From JAYRZB01 sp041916675 (GTDB lineage Bacteria > Pseudomonadota > Alphaproteobacteria > Rhizobiales > Devosiaceae), in assembly GCA_041916675.1 (NCBI GenBank), contig JAYRZB010000006.1:124001-188000 (forward strand): a stretch of DNA of 64,000 nucleotides. Reading direction: 5' to 3'. A program made the position numbers and the translations under genes. Each line of letters opens with the position of its first letter. Position 1 is the stretch's first letter. Positions 16,413 to 23,235 of this stretch are shown in pieces. The notes beneath the pieces are model-generated. The model did not search any database and was not told where the DNA came from. It was given only the letters and a program-made list of their open reading frames with translations.

Positions 16413-18243
16413 TCTTCCAAGGCCTTATATTAGTGTCCAGCTCCCGGTTCTTATCGAACCCGGTGATCTCAATCTCCGTATCTGGGCCGCAATCTAAAGC
16501 TTTTACTCTGTTCTTTTCAGTGGAGAGATCACAATCTTTGTGGCTGATGTTGAGCTCCTCGAGCTTAAAGTCGAACGGGCTCCAGGACGGGCGGCGCGTG
16601 CCATCAGCATAGGAAAGCGTGAGTGTCATGTTCATTGGCCAATCGACATAGTCGGAATTGGCCTTGATCCGCAGCCCATCATCAAGCGTTTCTACCCTGA
16701 ACGCCGGGGTCTGAGGCGGTGGCGGTGGCTCCGGAGGGTTGTCGGGCTTGCTTGGCTTCTTCTTCTTGCCAGGTTCATCTGAGGGCTTGGAGAAGTAGCT
16801 ATCGAAAACGTGAGAATCCGGGGCCGTTACGTCTGGCGTCAGTAGAAGCCTAAGTTCGATCGGCAGGTTCTTTATGAGGCGCTTCACGCGTGGCCCATCA
16901 AAGCCGCGTTCTTCCAGCTTCTGCCTTACGTCCTTTGATTCAAGCAGATCTAGGTGAGCCTTGCCCTCGCAGAAGTTAAGATAAACTGCCAAGTCACCTT
17001 CGCCAACCAGCATGACCGAATCCAGTTCGCCAGGGCTCTTGGCTCTCACATCGGGCAGGCCCATGCCTTCCCGGAACAGGCGGTCAATAGGTCTTTTTCC
17101 TGATCCAGCGGAACCAATAGCTGCTCGAAGAGCAACCTCCGTTGTGGTCCCGTTGCGGGTCAGCGGGAACGCGATCTTCAGCACCACGTCCTGTTCATTG
17201 GCGATCTTCAGTTGCAAGGCTTTGATGGCGGGCGATTTCCGCAGTAGTGCGAAGTCGCTACTCTGAGCAGTCGGCAGCTTAATTGTGTGAAACGAGGCTT
17301 CTGTCTGGGCAAGGCGGACGAGTTTCAGATATCTGGCGACATCGCCTTTTATGGCCTCGTCGTTCAAGTAGTTAGCAACGTTGTAGGCGATTGCATCTAT
17401 AGTTTTGGCATCAAGCACAACGCCATCGACGTTCAGGACGAGGTTCCCATTCATTATGGCTGGCGCGAAGTTTTCGATCGCAGCGGCCAAAATGGTGTCT
17501 GCTTTCAACTCGGCGTGCGGATAGAGGATCGCAAGACCAAGGCCACTCTTGTGCTCGCCATCATATCCGGTGAAGCCAAAGGCGTTGCGGGTACTGTTTT
17601 GGAATTCCGACGAGTGATGAAGCGCGTATATGTTGCCGGCCTCATTCTCGGCTAGATAGGCGTGAGTGGACTTGAGGTCGTCCCCGTCTTCCTGCGCTCG
17701 CAGAACCGCCATGCCGCAGATAGCGCTTGAGCCATCAGCAGCGCGCCGCGTGTAGCCAATAACGCTTTGCAGACGGGAAGCAATCAGGAACGTAACTCGA
17801 CCGATCCCGCGGCCACCCCGACCCGAGCCGTCTTTGTTGGACAGACCGAAGTTGAGCCAGTAGTTCCAAAAATCACTGACACGGCTGCTCAGGCTGCCGC
17901 CTAACCCTTTTGAGTTGAAGTCCTCAACAACAAGCCAGCGGACGTTTCCGTTCGTCCACTCCGGCGGGATTTCAAGCCCGGCCTTTTTGCGATGGTTCAT
18001 CACCTGCGCCAGAAAAGGACGGCGCGGCCCTATCGCCTCCGCATGGAAGGTGAAGTTCACGAATACAGGCTTCGCCGGGTCGAGCCGCGCATCAAGGCTG
18101 TTCTGGATGGCCTCGCGAACAAAGGTCTCGGAGTACGGATAGTCTGTTCGGTCGAACATCTCCGAGTCCAATCCCTGATGGATCGGTGTTGCTCCTACGC
18201 TGGGCCATATCCAGCTCCAAGATTCAGTGGACAGAACATTCAT
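16405..18243 (-). CDS. GHKL (MutL/MORC-type) ATPase of a restriction-linked operon
   Basis: 612 residues. The N-terminal third has the three ATP-binding boxes of the GHKL superfamily: N-box 'EAIQNSLDAR' (residues 44-53, catalytic Glu and Asn), a divergent G1 box 'VVEDFNSKGLGGS' (about 105-117) and G2 box 'GRGGRGIGRVTFL' (about 141-153). The C-terminal half has a proline/lysine-rich linker ('KKKKPSKPDNPPEPPPPP', about 480-505) and a final beta-sandwich-like region. MutL/MORC-type ATPases in operons with Dcm methylases and Vsr nucleases are a described class (Iyer, Abhiman and Aravind 2008). By analogy it would act as an ATP-driven clamp or switch on DNA. Overlaps of 4 and 8 bases link it to both neighbours. 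Confidence 0.82.
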   Translation of the reverse strand: MNVLSTESWSWIWPSVGATPIHQGLDSEMFDRTDYPYSETFVREAIQNSLDARLDPAKPVFVNFTFHAEAIGPRRPFLAQVMNHRKKAGLEIPPEWTNGNVRWLVVEDFNSKGLGGSLSSRVSDFWNYWLNFGLSNKDGSGRGGRGIGRVTFLIASRLQSVIGYTRRAADGSSAICGMAVLRAQEDGDDLKSTHAYLAENEAGNIYALHHSSEFQNSTRNAFGFTGYDGEHKSGLGLAILYPHAELKADTILAAAIENFAPAIMNGNLVLNVDGVVLDAKTIDAIAYNVANYLNDEAIKGDVARYLKLVRLAQTEASFHTIKLPTAQSSDFALLRKSPAIKALQLKIANEQDVVLKIAFPLTRNGTTTEVALRAAIGSAGSGKRPIDRLFREGMGLPDVRAKSPGELDSVMLVGEGDLAVYLNFCEGKAHLDLLESKDVRQKLEERGFDGPRVKRLIKNLPIELRLLLTPDVTAPDSHVFDSYFSKPSDEPGKKKKPSKPDNPPEPPPPPQTPAFRVETLDDGLRIKANSDYVDWPMNMTLTLSYADGTRRPSWSPFDFKLEELNISHKDCDLSTEKNRVKALDCGPDTEIEITGFDKNRELDTNIRPWKNA

Positions 18244-18464
18244 TTGAGACGAAACCCCTCGTCACCCGCATCCGTATCGCCGCCGAAACGGCCTTTGGCG
18301 CTGTCCATCTCCTTCTGGAGCGCTTTGAATATCTTGCGGATGTCGTCCTCCCCAAATTCGTAGGCACTGCGATTGGACAGATTGCCGATCAGACGAATGT
18401 CCTTGATCGCCCGGTTGACGCGCGCCTCGGCCAGATCAACGAATTTTTTCCGCTTGTCACGCAT
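18240..18464 (-). CDS. Small helical operon protein (74 aa)
   Basis: 74 residues from the Met at 18464, chosen because AGGAG lies five bases upstream on its strand; a start 17 codons earlier lacks such a site. The sequence is basic and helical: 'KFVDLAEARVNRAIKDIRLIGNLSNRSAYEFGEDDIRKIFKALQKEM'. It looks like a two- or three-helix protein, perhaps an adaptor. I recall similar short proteins beside MutL-like ATPase restriction operons, but cannot name a family. The stop overlaps the ATPase start by 4 bases, so translational coupling is likely. Between it and vsr there are about 108 bases, AT-rich, that might hold an internal promoter for the ATPase module. Confidence 0.65.
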   Translation of the reverse strand: MRDKRKKFVDLAEARVNRAIKDIRLIGNLSNRSAYEFGEDDIRKIFKALQKEMDSAKGRFGGDTDAGDEGFRLK

Positions 18465-18572
18465 GCATCGCTCCTGTGTTGCATATAACGTGGATATTTC
18501 CACGAAATGTGTCAAGAGTTTCCCGTAATATTCCTGAAATGTAAGCGTTCTGTGAGCGCAAAATTTGGAGAA

Positions 18573-18989
18573 TTATGTACTACGGATATGATTTTCAACG
18601 TCTTTTAGAACAACGCCAGGTCTCTTCCTTAGGTCACATTCCCATACGGTAATCACCCGCCAGCCCGACTTCTCAAGTTCCTGCTGTTTCCGCTGATCGC
18701 GTTGAACGGTATCCCGGAACTTGGCTGTCCAGAACTCTGTTCGTGTCTTGGGTACGGTTGCCCCCGCACACCCTTCGTGCCTGTGCCAGAAGCAGCCGTG
18801 AACGAAGATGGCGGTCTTATATTTGCTAAGGACGATGTCGGGCTTGCCAGGGAGGTTCCGCCCATGAAGGCGGAACCGATAGCCTGCCGCATGGAGTAGT
18901 TTCCGCAACTGGACCTCAGGCGTCGTGTTCTTGCCCGTGATCCGGGACATGTTCCAACTGCGGCGCTCCCGCGAAATCTTGTCCGTCAA
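18573..18989 (-). CDS. vsr: Very short patch repair endonuclease Vsr
   Basis: 138 residues, the usual length. Family landmarks: 'MSRITGKNTTPEVQLRKLLHAAGYRFRLHG', the metal-binding Asp in 'LPGKPDIVLSKYKTAIFVHGCFWHRHEGC' (the Cys and His residues bind structural zinc), and 'RDQRKQQELEKSGWRVITVWECDL'. Vsr nicks beside T:G mismatches made when 5-methylcytosine deaminates, so it protects the sites methylated by its partner. Its start overlaps the dcm stop by 4 bases, as expected for a dcm-vsr pair. In E. coli MutL stimulates Vsr, which makes the downstream MutL-like ATPase a natural functional partner. Confidence 0.93.
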   Translation of the reverse strand: MTDKISRERRSWNMSRITGKNTTPEVQLRKLLHAAGYRFRLHGRNLPGKPDIVLSKYKTAIFVHGCFWHRHEGCAGATVPKTRTEFWTAKFRDTVQRDQRKQQELEKSGWRVITVWECDLRKRPGVVLKDVENHIRST

Positions 18990-20536
18990 GTGTCCCCGTC
19001 TCTCATCGCGTCGAGAACCTCTGCAATTATTGCAGCAATCTGGTTGGCAAGATAAGGCGGAACCGCATTCCCGACCTGATGGTACTGAGCCGTGCGCGTC
19101 CCCAAGAACTTGTAATTGTCGGGAAAGGTTTGCAATCGCGCCGCCTCTCGGACTGTGAGGCTGCGGGATTGAAATGGATCATAGTGGATGAAGTAGTGCC
19201 CATCTTTGGAGATGTGAGAAGTAATTGTTGTAGAAGGTTGATCCGGAAGCTGCACGCGGAAGCGGTCGGAGAACATTTTCCCTTCTCGGCCCAATTCAAC
19301 ATTCTGATGTTTGGGCAACAACTCCTCCGGAAAATCGACCAGCTTCGGACTTTTGCCGGTGACCAGAGCAAAGGAAGCGGCAAAGGCGTACCTACGAAGA
19401 TCGGAGGCCATATGAGTACGGGCCTCATGGCCGTCCAACGTATCCAGATGACGGTCGTAGATGTAGTCGAAAGCGGGGTGCTGGAACGCAGGACGCGCCG
19501 GATAGATCGCTGATTGTCGCGAGCGTTCCCCCGGTGGCACGCGCACAATCTCAGAGCCGACGGCGTCAAAGAGATCGCCCGTGTAAGAATGGCCGTTCAA
19601 CCGCTGGCGAACAGACTCGGGATCAAAACCGTCGATCTCTTTTGACCACGCCTCGAAGCTGTCCGCGGCTTTCGACAAGCCACTACGGATTGAAGGAAGG
19701 CTCTCTATCGTCTGCCTGAGCGTGGGCGCCTTGTGGGGCTTCAACCTACCGGGTGAAACGGGAACATCCTCCCGTATACCGACAATGAACATTCGGTGTC
19801 TTGCCTGAGGAACGCCGAAATCCTCAGCACGAACCAAGAACATTCGCGGGTCTGCATCCGCGCCAGGTACTTCCGCCTCGGAGAGTGAAAACAGACGATA
19901 CCCAAGACCAGTCGCCCCACCATCCACGGCCTCCGTTGGCCTTGCCAGGTCCGCAAGTATGAGGTTGATGGTCAGCTCCCCGTCGATCTTCGAAGAAAGG
20001 AGTCCTTTGACATTCTCCATCACAAAAACAGGTGGAGCATGGTCAATAATAATTTTCAGGTATTCCTGATACAGGCGGTGTCGGGCATCTGTGGCGAAAT
20101 CAGGATCGCCCATCATACGAGATCGGCCGACCAGAGAGTAGGCTTGGCATGGGGGGCCGCCGACCAAAGCCCATTTGCGCTTTCCTTCTAGCTTGGCCGA
20201 AATAATACGGCGAACTGTCGCGTGGCTTTCCGGTCCGAGCGATATTTGAAGAGCCGTGGCATCTGCGTGAGACCGGTTTTCTGGAAATCGCGAATACAAT
20301 TCCTCAAGGGAGAGGTTACCTTTGAGATAATCATAATAGTCGTCCGGGAATCCATCCCGGAAGGTTCTAAGAAAATGACGCAGATGAAGGGTGCGGTGCG
20401 AATGCTCATCGCGCTCGATCGAGGCGACACTCTCGAATCGAGGTCTTCCGTCGCCGTCGTCCAAAGACGCGAATCCCTCTCCAAGTCCCCCAGGGCCAGC
20501 AAATATGTCTACTACGGGATAAGGGACTTTAATCAC
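18986..20536 (-). CDS. dcm: DNA (cytosine-5-)-methyltransferase
   Basis: 516 residues with the ordered motifs of C5 methyltransferases: I 'DIFAGPGGLGEGF' (residues 10-22, SAM binding), IV 'GGPPCQAYS' (catalytic Cys130), VI 'FVMENVKGL' (171-179), VIII 'QARHRMFIVGIR', and IX-X ending in 'QVGNAVPPYLANQIAAII'. The target-recognition region between VIII and IX is long (roughly residues 270-420), so the recognition site cannot be predicted. No restriction endonuclease of ordinary type is next to it; the partner effector is more likely the ATPase module downstream. The start overlaps the stop of the Phd-like gene by 8 bases, so the two are co-transcribed. Confidence 0.95.
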   Translation of the reverse strand: MIKVPYPVVDIFAGPGGLGEGFASLDDGDGRPRFESVASIERDEHSHRTLHLRHFLRTFRDGFPDDYYDYLKGNLSLEELYSRFPENRSHADATALQISLGPESHATVRRIISAKLEGKRKWALVGGPPCQAYSLVGRSRMMGDPDFATDARHRLYQEYLKIIIDHAPPVFVMENVKGLLSSKIDGELTINLILADLARPTEAVDGGATGLGYRLFSLSEAEVPGADADPRMFLVRAEDFGVPQARHRMFIVGIREDVPVSPGRLKPHKAPTLRQTIESLPSIRSGLSKAADSFEAWSKEIDGFDPESVRQRLNGHSYTGDLFDAVGSEIVRVPPGERSRQSAIYPARPAFQHPAFDYIYDRHLDTLDGHEARTHMASDLRRYAFAASFALVTGKSPKLVDFPEELLPKHQNVELGREGKMFSDRFRVQLPDQPSTTITSHISKDGHYFIHYDPFQSRSLTVREAARLQTFPDNYKFLGTRTAQYHQVGNAVPPYLANQIAAIIAEVLDAMRDGDT

Positions 20537-20726
20537 GGCCTGTCTTATTCATCATTGAGTTATATACCTTCAGCATGCGTTCGTAGTCCTCGACGCTCAC
20601 AACGACGACAACCGGCCTCCCATGCTTTTCGATGGAGATCGGCTCCTGTCGTGCCAAATCGATCAGGTAACCGAAGCGGTTTTTTGCCTCACGGGCAGAC
20701 AAAGTCTTCTGCGGAGAATGATCCAT
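20529..20726 (-). CDS. Phd/YefM-like antitoxin, no toxin partner
   Basis: 65 residues from the Met at 20726 ('MDHSPQKTLSAREAKNRFGYLIDLARQEP...'). 'SAREAKNRFGYLIDLAR' followed by 'ISIEKHGRPVVVVVSVEDYERML' is the Phd/YefM fold: an N-terminal DNA-binding dimer domain and a C-terminal toxin-binding tail. No Doc, YoeB or other toxin gene is adjacent; the next gene in the same operon is the methyltransferase. A longer frame to 20891 exists but its first 55 residues are unlike the family. Phd proteins repress their own promoters, so here it may control the restriction operon, in the manner of a C protein. That role is inference. Confidence 0.85.
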   Translation of the reverse strand: MDHSPQKTLSAREAKNRFGYLIDLARQEPISIEKHGRPVVVVVSVEDYERMLKVYNSMMNKTGRD

Positions 20727-20752
20727 AATGGCTACTTTAGCTACATGCCTCG

Positions 20753-20764
20753 GCATTGCAATGC
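20753..20764. promoter_or_regulatory. Candidate operator upstream of the Phd-dcm operon
   Basis: A perfect 12-bp palindrome, GCATTGCAATGC, 26 bases upstream of the Phd-like start codon. Phd/YefM proteins bind short palindromes next to their promoters, so this is a reasonable autoregulatory operator. No direct evidence. Confidence 0.4.
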
Positions 20765-21035
20765 AGTTTTCGAAGATGCTGTTTGGCGATCGGAGGCCAT
20801 CCACAGATGCTTGCTTCCTCCGACTTCCCGCCCAGCAAGCCCAAGGGAAGGAGCGCCGGCCTTTGGCTAAACTGAACCTGCCGTTGCTCATGTGCGTCTG
20901 ATCGCGCGTGCGCAGGAGCTGGACAGCATTTCATTGCGGCGCATCTGGCTGGCAAAAGTTGGATAAGTATCTGATATTACTTGCATTTTTAAGATAGCTT
21001 GATTAGTTTGAGTTGAGGCCAACAGGAGGTCTCAA

Positions 21036-22202
21036 ATGCCTAACCTACGTCTTACCCGCCGCGCCATTGACGACATTCCGTTCTCAGCAAGCGGCCAAAT
21101 CCTTTACCGCGATACGTTGCTTTCCGGCTTCGGCCTTCGGGTCGGTAGCCGCTCGAAGGTCTACTTTGCCGAGGGGCAGGTAAACCGCGATACCCGCCGC
21201 GTCACCATAGGACGCGCGGACCTGTTTGCTCCGGAGGTGGCGCGCAAGAAGGCGCTAGCGCTGTTGGGCGAAATGGCCGAGGGCCGGAACCCCAACGAGG
21301 AGAAGCGCAAAGAGACGGTGGAGCGGGTCACGCTGGCCGTGGCCTTTGAGCGCTTCTTCGAGGCGCGCAACAAGCTGTCTCCGCACACGGTCACCAATTA
21401 CGGGCGCACCGCCAAGCTCTACCTCAAGGCATGGCGCAAGAAGCCCATGAACCAGATCACCCGGCAGATGGTGCTGGCCAAGCATCACGAAATTGCCAAG
21501 GTCCACGGTGAGGTGACGGCCAACAATGCGATGCGGCACCTCCGGTCCGTCTACAATTTCATTGCTGCCACGCAGGACGATTTTCCGCCAAACCCGGTTC
21601 TGATCCTCTCTCAGGCACGGGCTTGGTATCGCGAGCGGCGTCGGCAGACTTTGGTCACGGCGCTGGATCTGCCTATGTGGTGGAAAGCCGTCATGGCTGA
21701 ACCGGATTATTCCCGCGATTTTCTGCTGACGGCACTGTTCACCGGAATGCGCCGGGGCGAGCTGATGAAGCTACGCTGGGAGAACGTGGACCTTGCGGCT
21801 CGTACGTTGCACCTGCCCACCACCAAGAACGGTGATCCGCTGAACCTGCCGCTGTCAGAGTTCCTTGCGGACCTGCTGACGAAGCGCAAAGAGCAGGCGG
21901 ATGGGTCGCCTTGGGTGTTTCCAGGCCCCGGCAAGAACGGCCATCTGGTAGAGACTAAGAAATTCCTGCTCCGCGTCAGCACCGGCTCGGGCGTGAACTT
22001 CACGCTGCACGATCTGCGCCGCACGTTCATCACCATCGCTGAAAGCCTCGATGTTCCCTACTACGCGCTCAAGCGTCTCCTGAACCACCGTGCCAACGGC
22101 GACGTCACGGGCGGCTATATCGTCGTCAATGCTGAGCGGCTGCGCGGGCCGGTTGAACTGGTCGCAGCACGGATATTGGAGTTGGCCAATGTCAGGCAGT
22201 GA
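21036..22202 (+). CDS. int: Tyrosine integrase of the island
   Basis: 388 residues. The N-terminal arm-binding domain begins 'LTRRAIDDIPFSASGQILYRD' and includes 'LSGFGLRVGSRSKVYFAEGQV', typical of the DUF4102-like arm domain of genomic-island integrases. A core-binding SAM-like domain spans about 98-195. The catalytic domain has the full set: Arg239 ('TGMRRGELMKLRW'), His325 and Arg328 ('LHDLRRTF'), His351 ('LLNHRANGDVTGGY') and Tyr361. AGGAGGT lies just upstream of the ATG. It should catalyse the recombination between the anticodon-loop attB and attP. It is about 7.3 kb from attL and 5.4 kb from attR, unusual for a tRNA-targeting integrase, which normally sits beside an att site. Confidence 0.95.
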   Translation: MPNLRLTRRAIDDIPFSASGQILYRDTLLSGFGLRVGSRSKVYFAEGQVNRDTRRVTIGRADLFAPEVARKKALALLGEMAEGRNPNEEKRKETVERVTLAVAFERFFEARNKLSPHTVTNYGRTAKLYLKAWRKKPMNQITRQMVLAKHHEIAKVHGEVTANNAMRHLRSVYNFIAATQDDFPPNPVLILSQARAWYRERRRQTLVTALDLPMWWKAVMAEPDYSRDFLLTALFTGMRRGELMKLRWENVDLAARTLHLPTTKNGDPLNLPLSEFLADLLTKRKEQADGSPWVFPGPGKNGHLVETKKFLLRVSTGSGVNFTLHDLRRTFITIAESLDVPYYALKRLLNHRANGDVTGGYIVVNAERLRGPVELVAARILELANVRQ

Positions 22203-22710
22203 CCCGATGATTGCCCCGGTCGCGGCGGTCGCCGATGCGCAAGGTCTGGCTCACGGTGCAACCGTGCTGGAGCGCCTCCTGCTCGCGATCATCAATGCGC
22301 ACCCAACGCCGGAAACCGAAGGCCGCGATCGCGAGCGGCTGAACGTGGCAATGACGGCGCTGGTCGGATCCAGCACATCGGCGGGGGATGGCTACGACGA
22401 CGCGCTAATGTTCATGGCACGGCAGCGGCAACGCGATGTCTGCGACTGCGAGATGTCGCTCCTGCATGAGCGAGCCGATGCTGGTAGGCACATCCGCTCC
22501 AACATGGAATTGGCGAAGTTGGCGGCACGTGAGGTTCTTGAATGCACCACCTCGGACATTCGCACTGTCGCCAGTCGGCTTTGCGACATGTTTTCCCGGC
22601 AGCGCAGCCGCAGCATCGAGCCGGATTACGTGCGGGAGGTGCTTGAAACAGAAGCCGTGAAGCGGCTCTGCGACGAACTCGCCGAATGGGATATCTCAAC
22701 GCGGCTATGA
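22189..22710 (+). CDS. Hypothetical protein coupled to the integrase
   Basis: 173 residues from the ATG at 22189, which overlaps the integrase stop by 14 bases, so it is probably translated by coupling. It is mostly helical, with no membrane segment: 'VLERLLLAIINAHPTPETEGRDRERLNVAMTALVG', 'DDALMFMARQRQRDVCDCEMSLLHERADAGRHIRSN' and a C-terminal 'VKRLCDELAEWDISTRL'. Three Cys are scattered without a metal-binding spacing. Not recognised. The position between int and an AlpA-like gene suggests a role in island maintenance or excision, but nothing in the sequence shows it. Confidence 0.55.
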   Translation: MSGSDPMIAPVAAVADAQGLAHGATVLERLLLAIINAHPTPETEGRDRERLNVAMTALVGSSTSAGDGYDDALMFMARQRQRDVCDCEMSLLHERADAGRHIRSNMELAKLAAREVLECTTSDIRTVASRLCDMFSRQRSRSIEPDYVREVLETEAVKRLCDELAEWDISTRL

Positions 22711-23004
22711 AAATCTTAGACGGAGTTGGACCGGCCTTCATCGCCGCCCGTCAGCAACTTTTCCGGGTTGATTAGACCTAGGCTCTCGCATAGCGTCGTG
22801 TAGCTTGGAAGCGCGAGCCGTGCCGGTCTCCGGCAGGTAATTCACCCAGGACGCGGGCCGACATCCCGCAGGGGCGGTAGCAGTCCGACACCAAGCAGGC
22901 GAGACCGGTCAGCGTGGTGGTCTCATAAGCAAACGACAGGTGCCCGCCTCGGTGGGCCAGCCCGGCGCCGAAGTCATTTCCGAAACAGCTTTAGGAGATG
23001 ACTG
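22711..23004. other. Gap upstream of the AlpA-like gene
   Basis: 294 bases without a convincing reading frame on either strand. The last 20 bases carry the AGGAG ribosome-binding site for the AlpA-like gene. GC content is as high as in coding sequence, so a decayed gene is possible, but I cannot identify it. Confidence 0.35.
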
Positions 23005-23235
23005 ATGGCACACGTCAGTTCCCATACATCTGTGCAGCCTGATGAGTGGCTATGCACGAAAGAGGTTGCCCGGCTCACGAAGCTCAGCACGTCCCTATTC
23101 GAAAAGGCACGCCTTCCCGGTCGGTGGAATGGTTTGCCGTGGTATAAGATCGGGGGACGCGTCCTCTACCGCAAATCCGAAGTTCTGGCCTGGATGGATT
23201 CCTTCCGCATCGAGGGGGGCGTCTGCCATGTCTAG
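23005..23235 (+). CDS. AlpA-like helix-turn-helix protein
   Basis: 76 residues with the MerR/AlpA-type winged-helix pattern used by satellite phages and integrative elements: 'EWLCTKEVARLTKLSTSLFEKARLPG' (helix-turn-helix), then 'GLPWYKIGGRVLYRKSEVLAWMDSF' (wing and final helix). AlpA proteins act as activators or excision helpers for their element; that is known for the family and inferred here. AGGAG lies upstream of the ATG. Its stop overlaps the primase start (23228) by 8 bases, so the two are translated together. Confidence 0.82.
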   Translation: MAHVSSHTSVQPDEWLCTKEVARLTKLSTSLFEKARLPGRWNGLPWYKIGGRVLYRKSEVLAWMDSFRIEGGVCHV

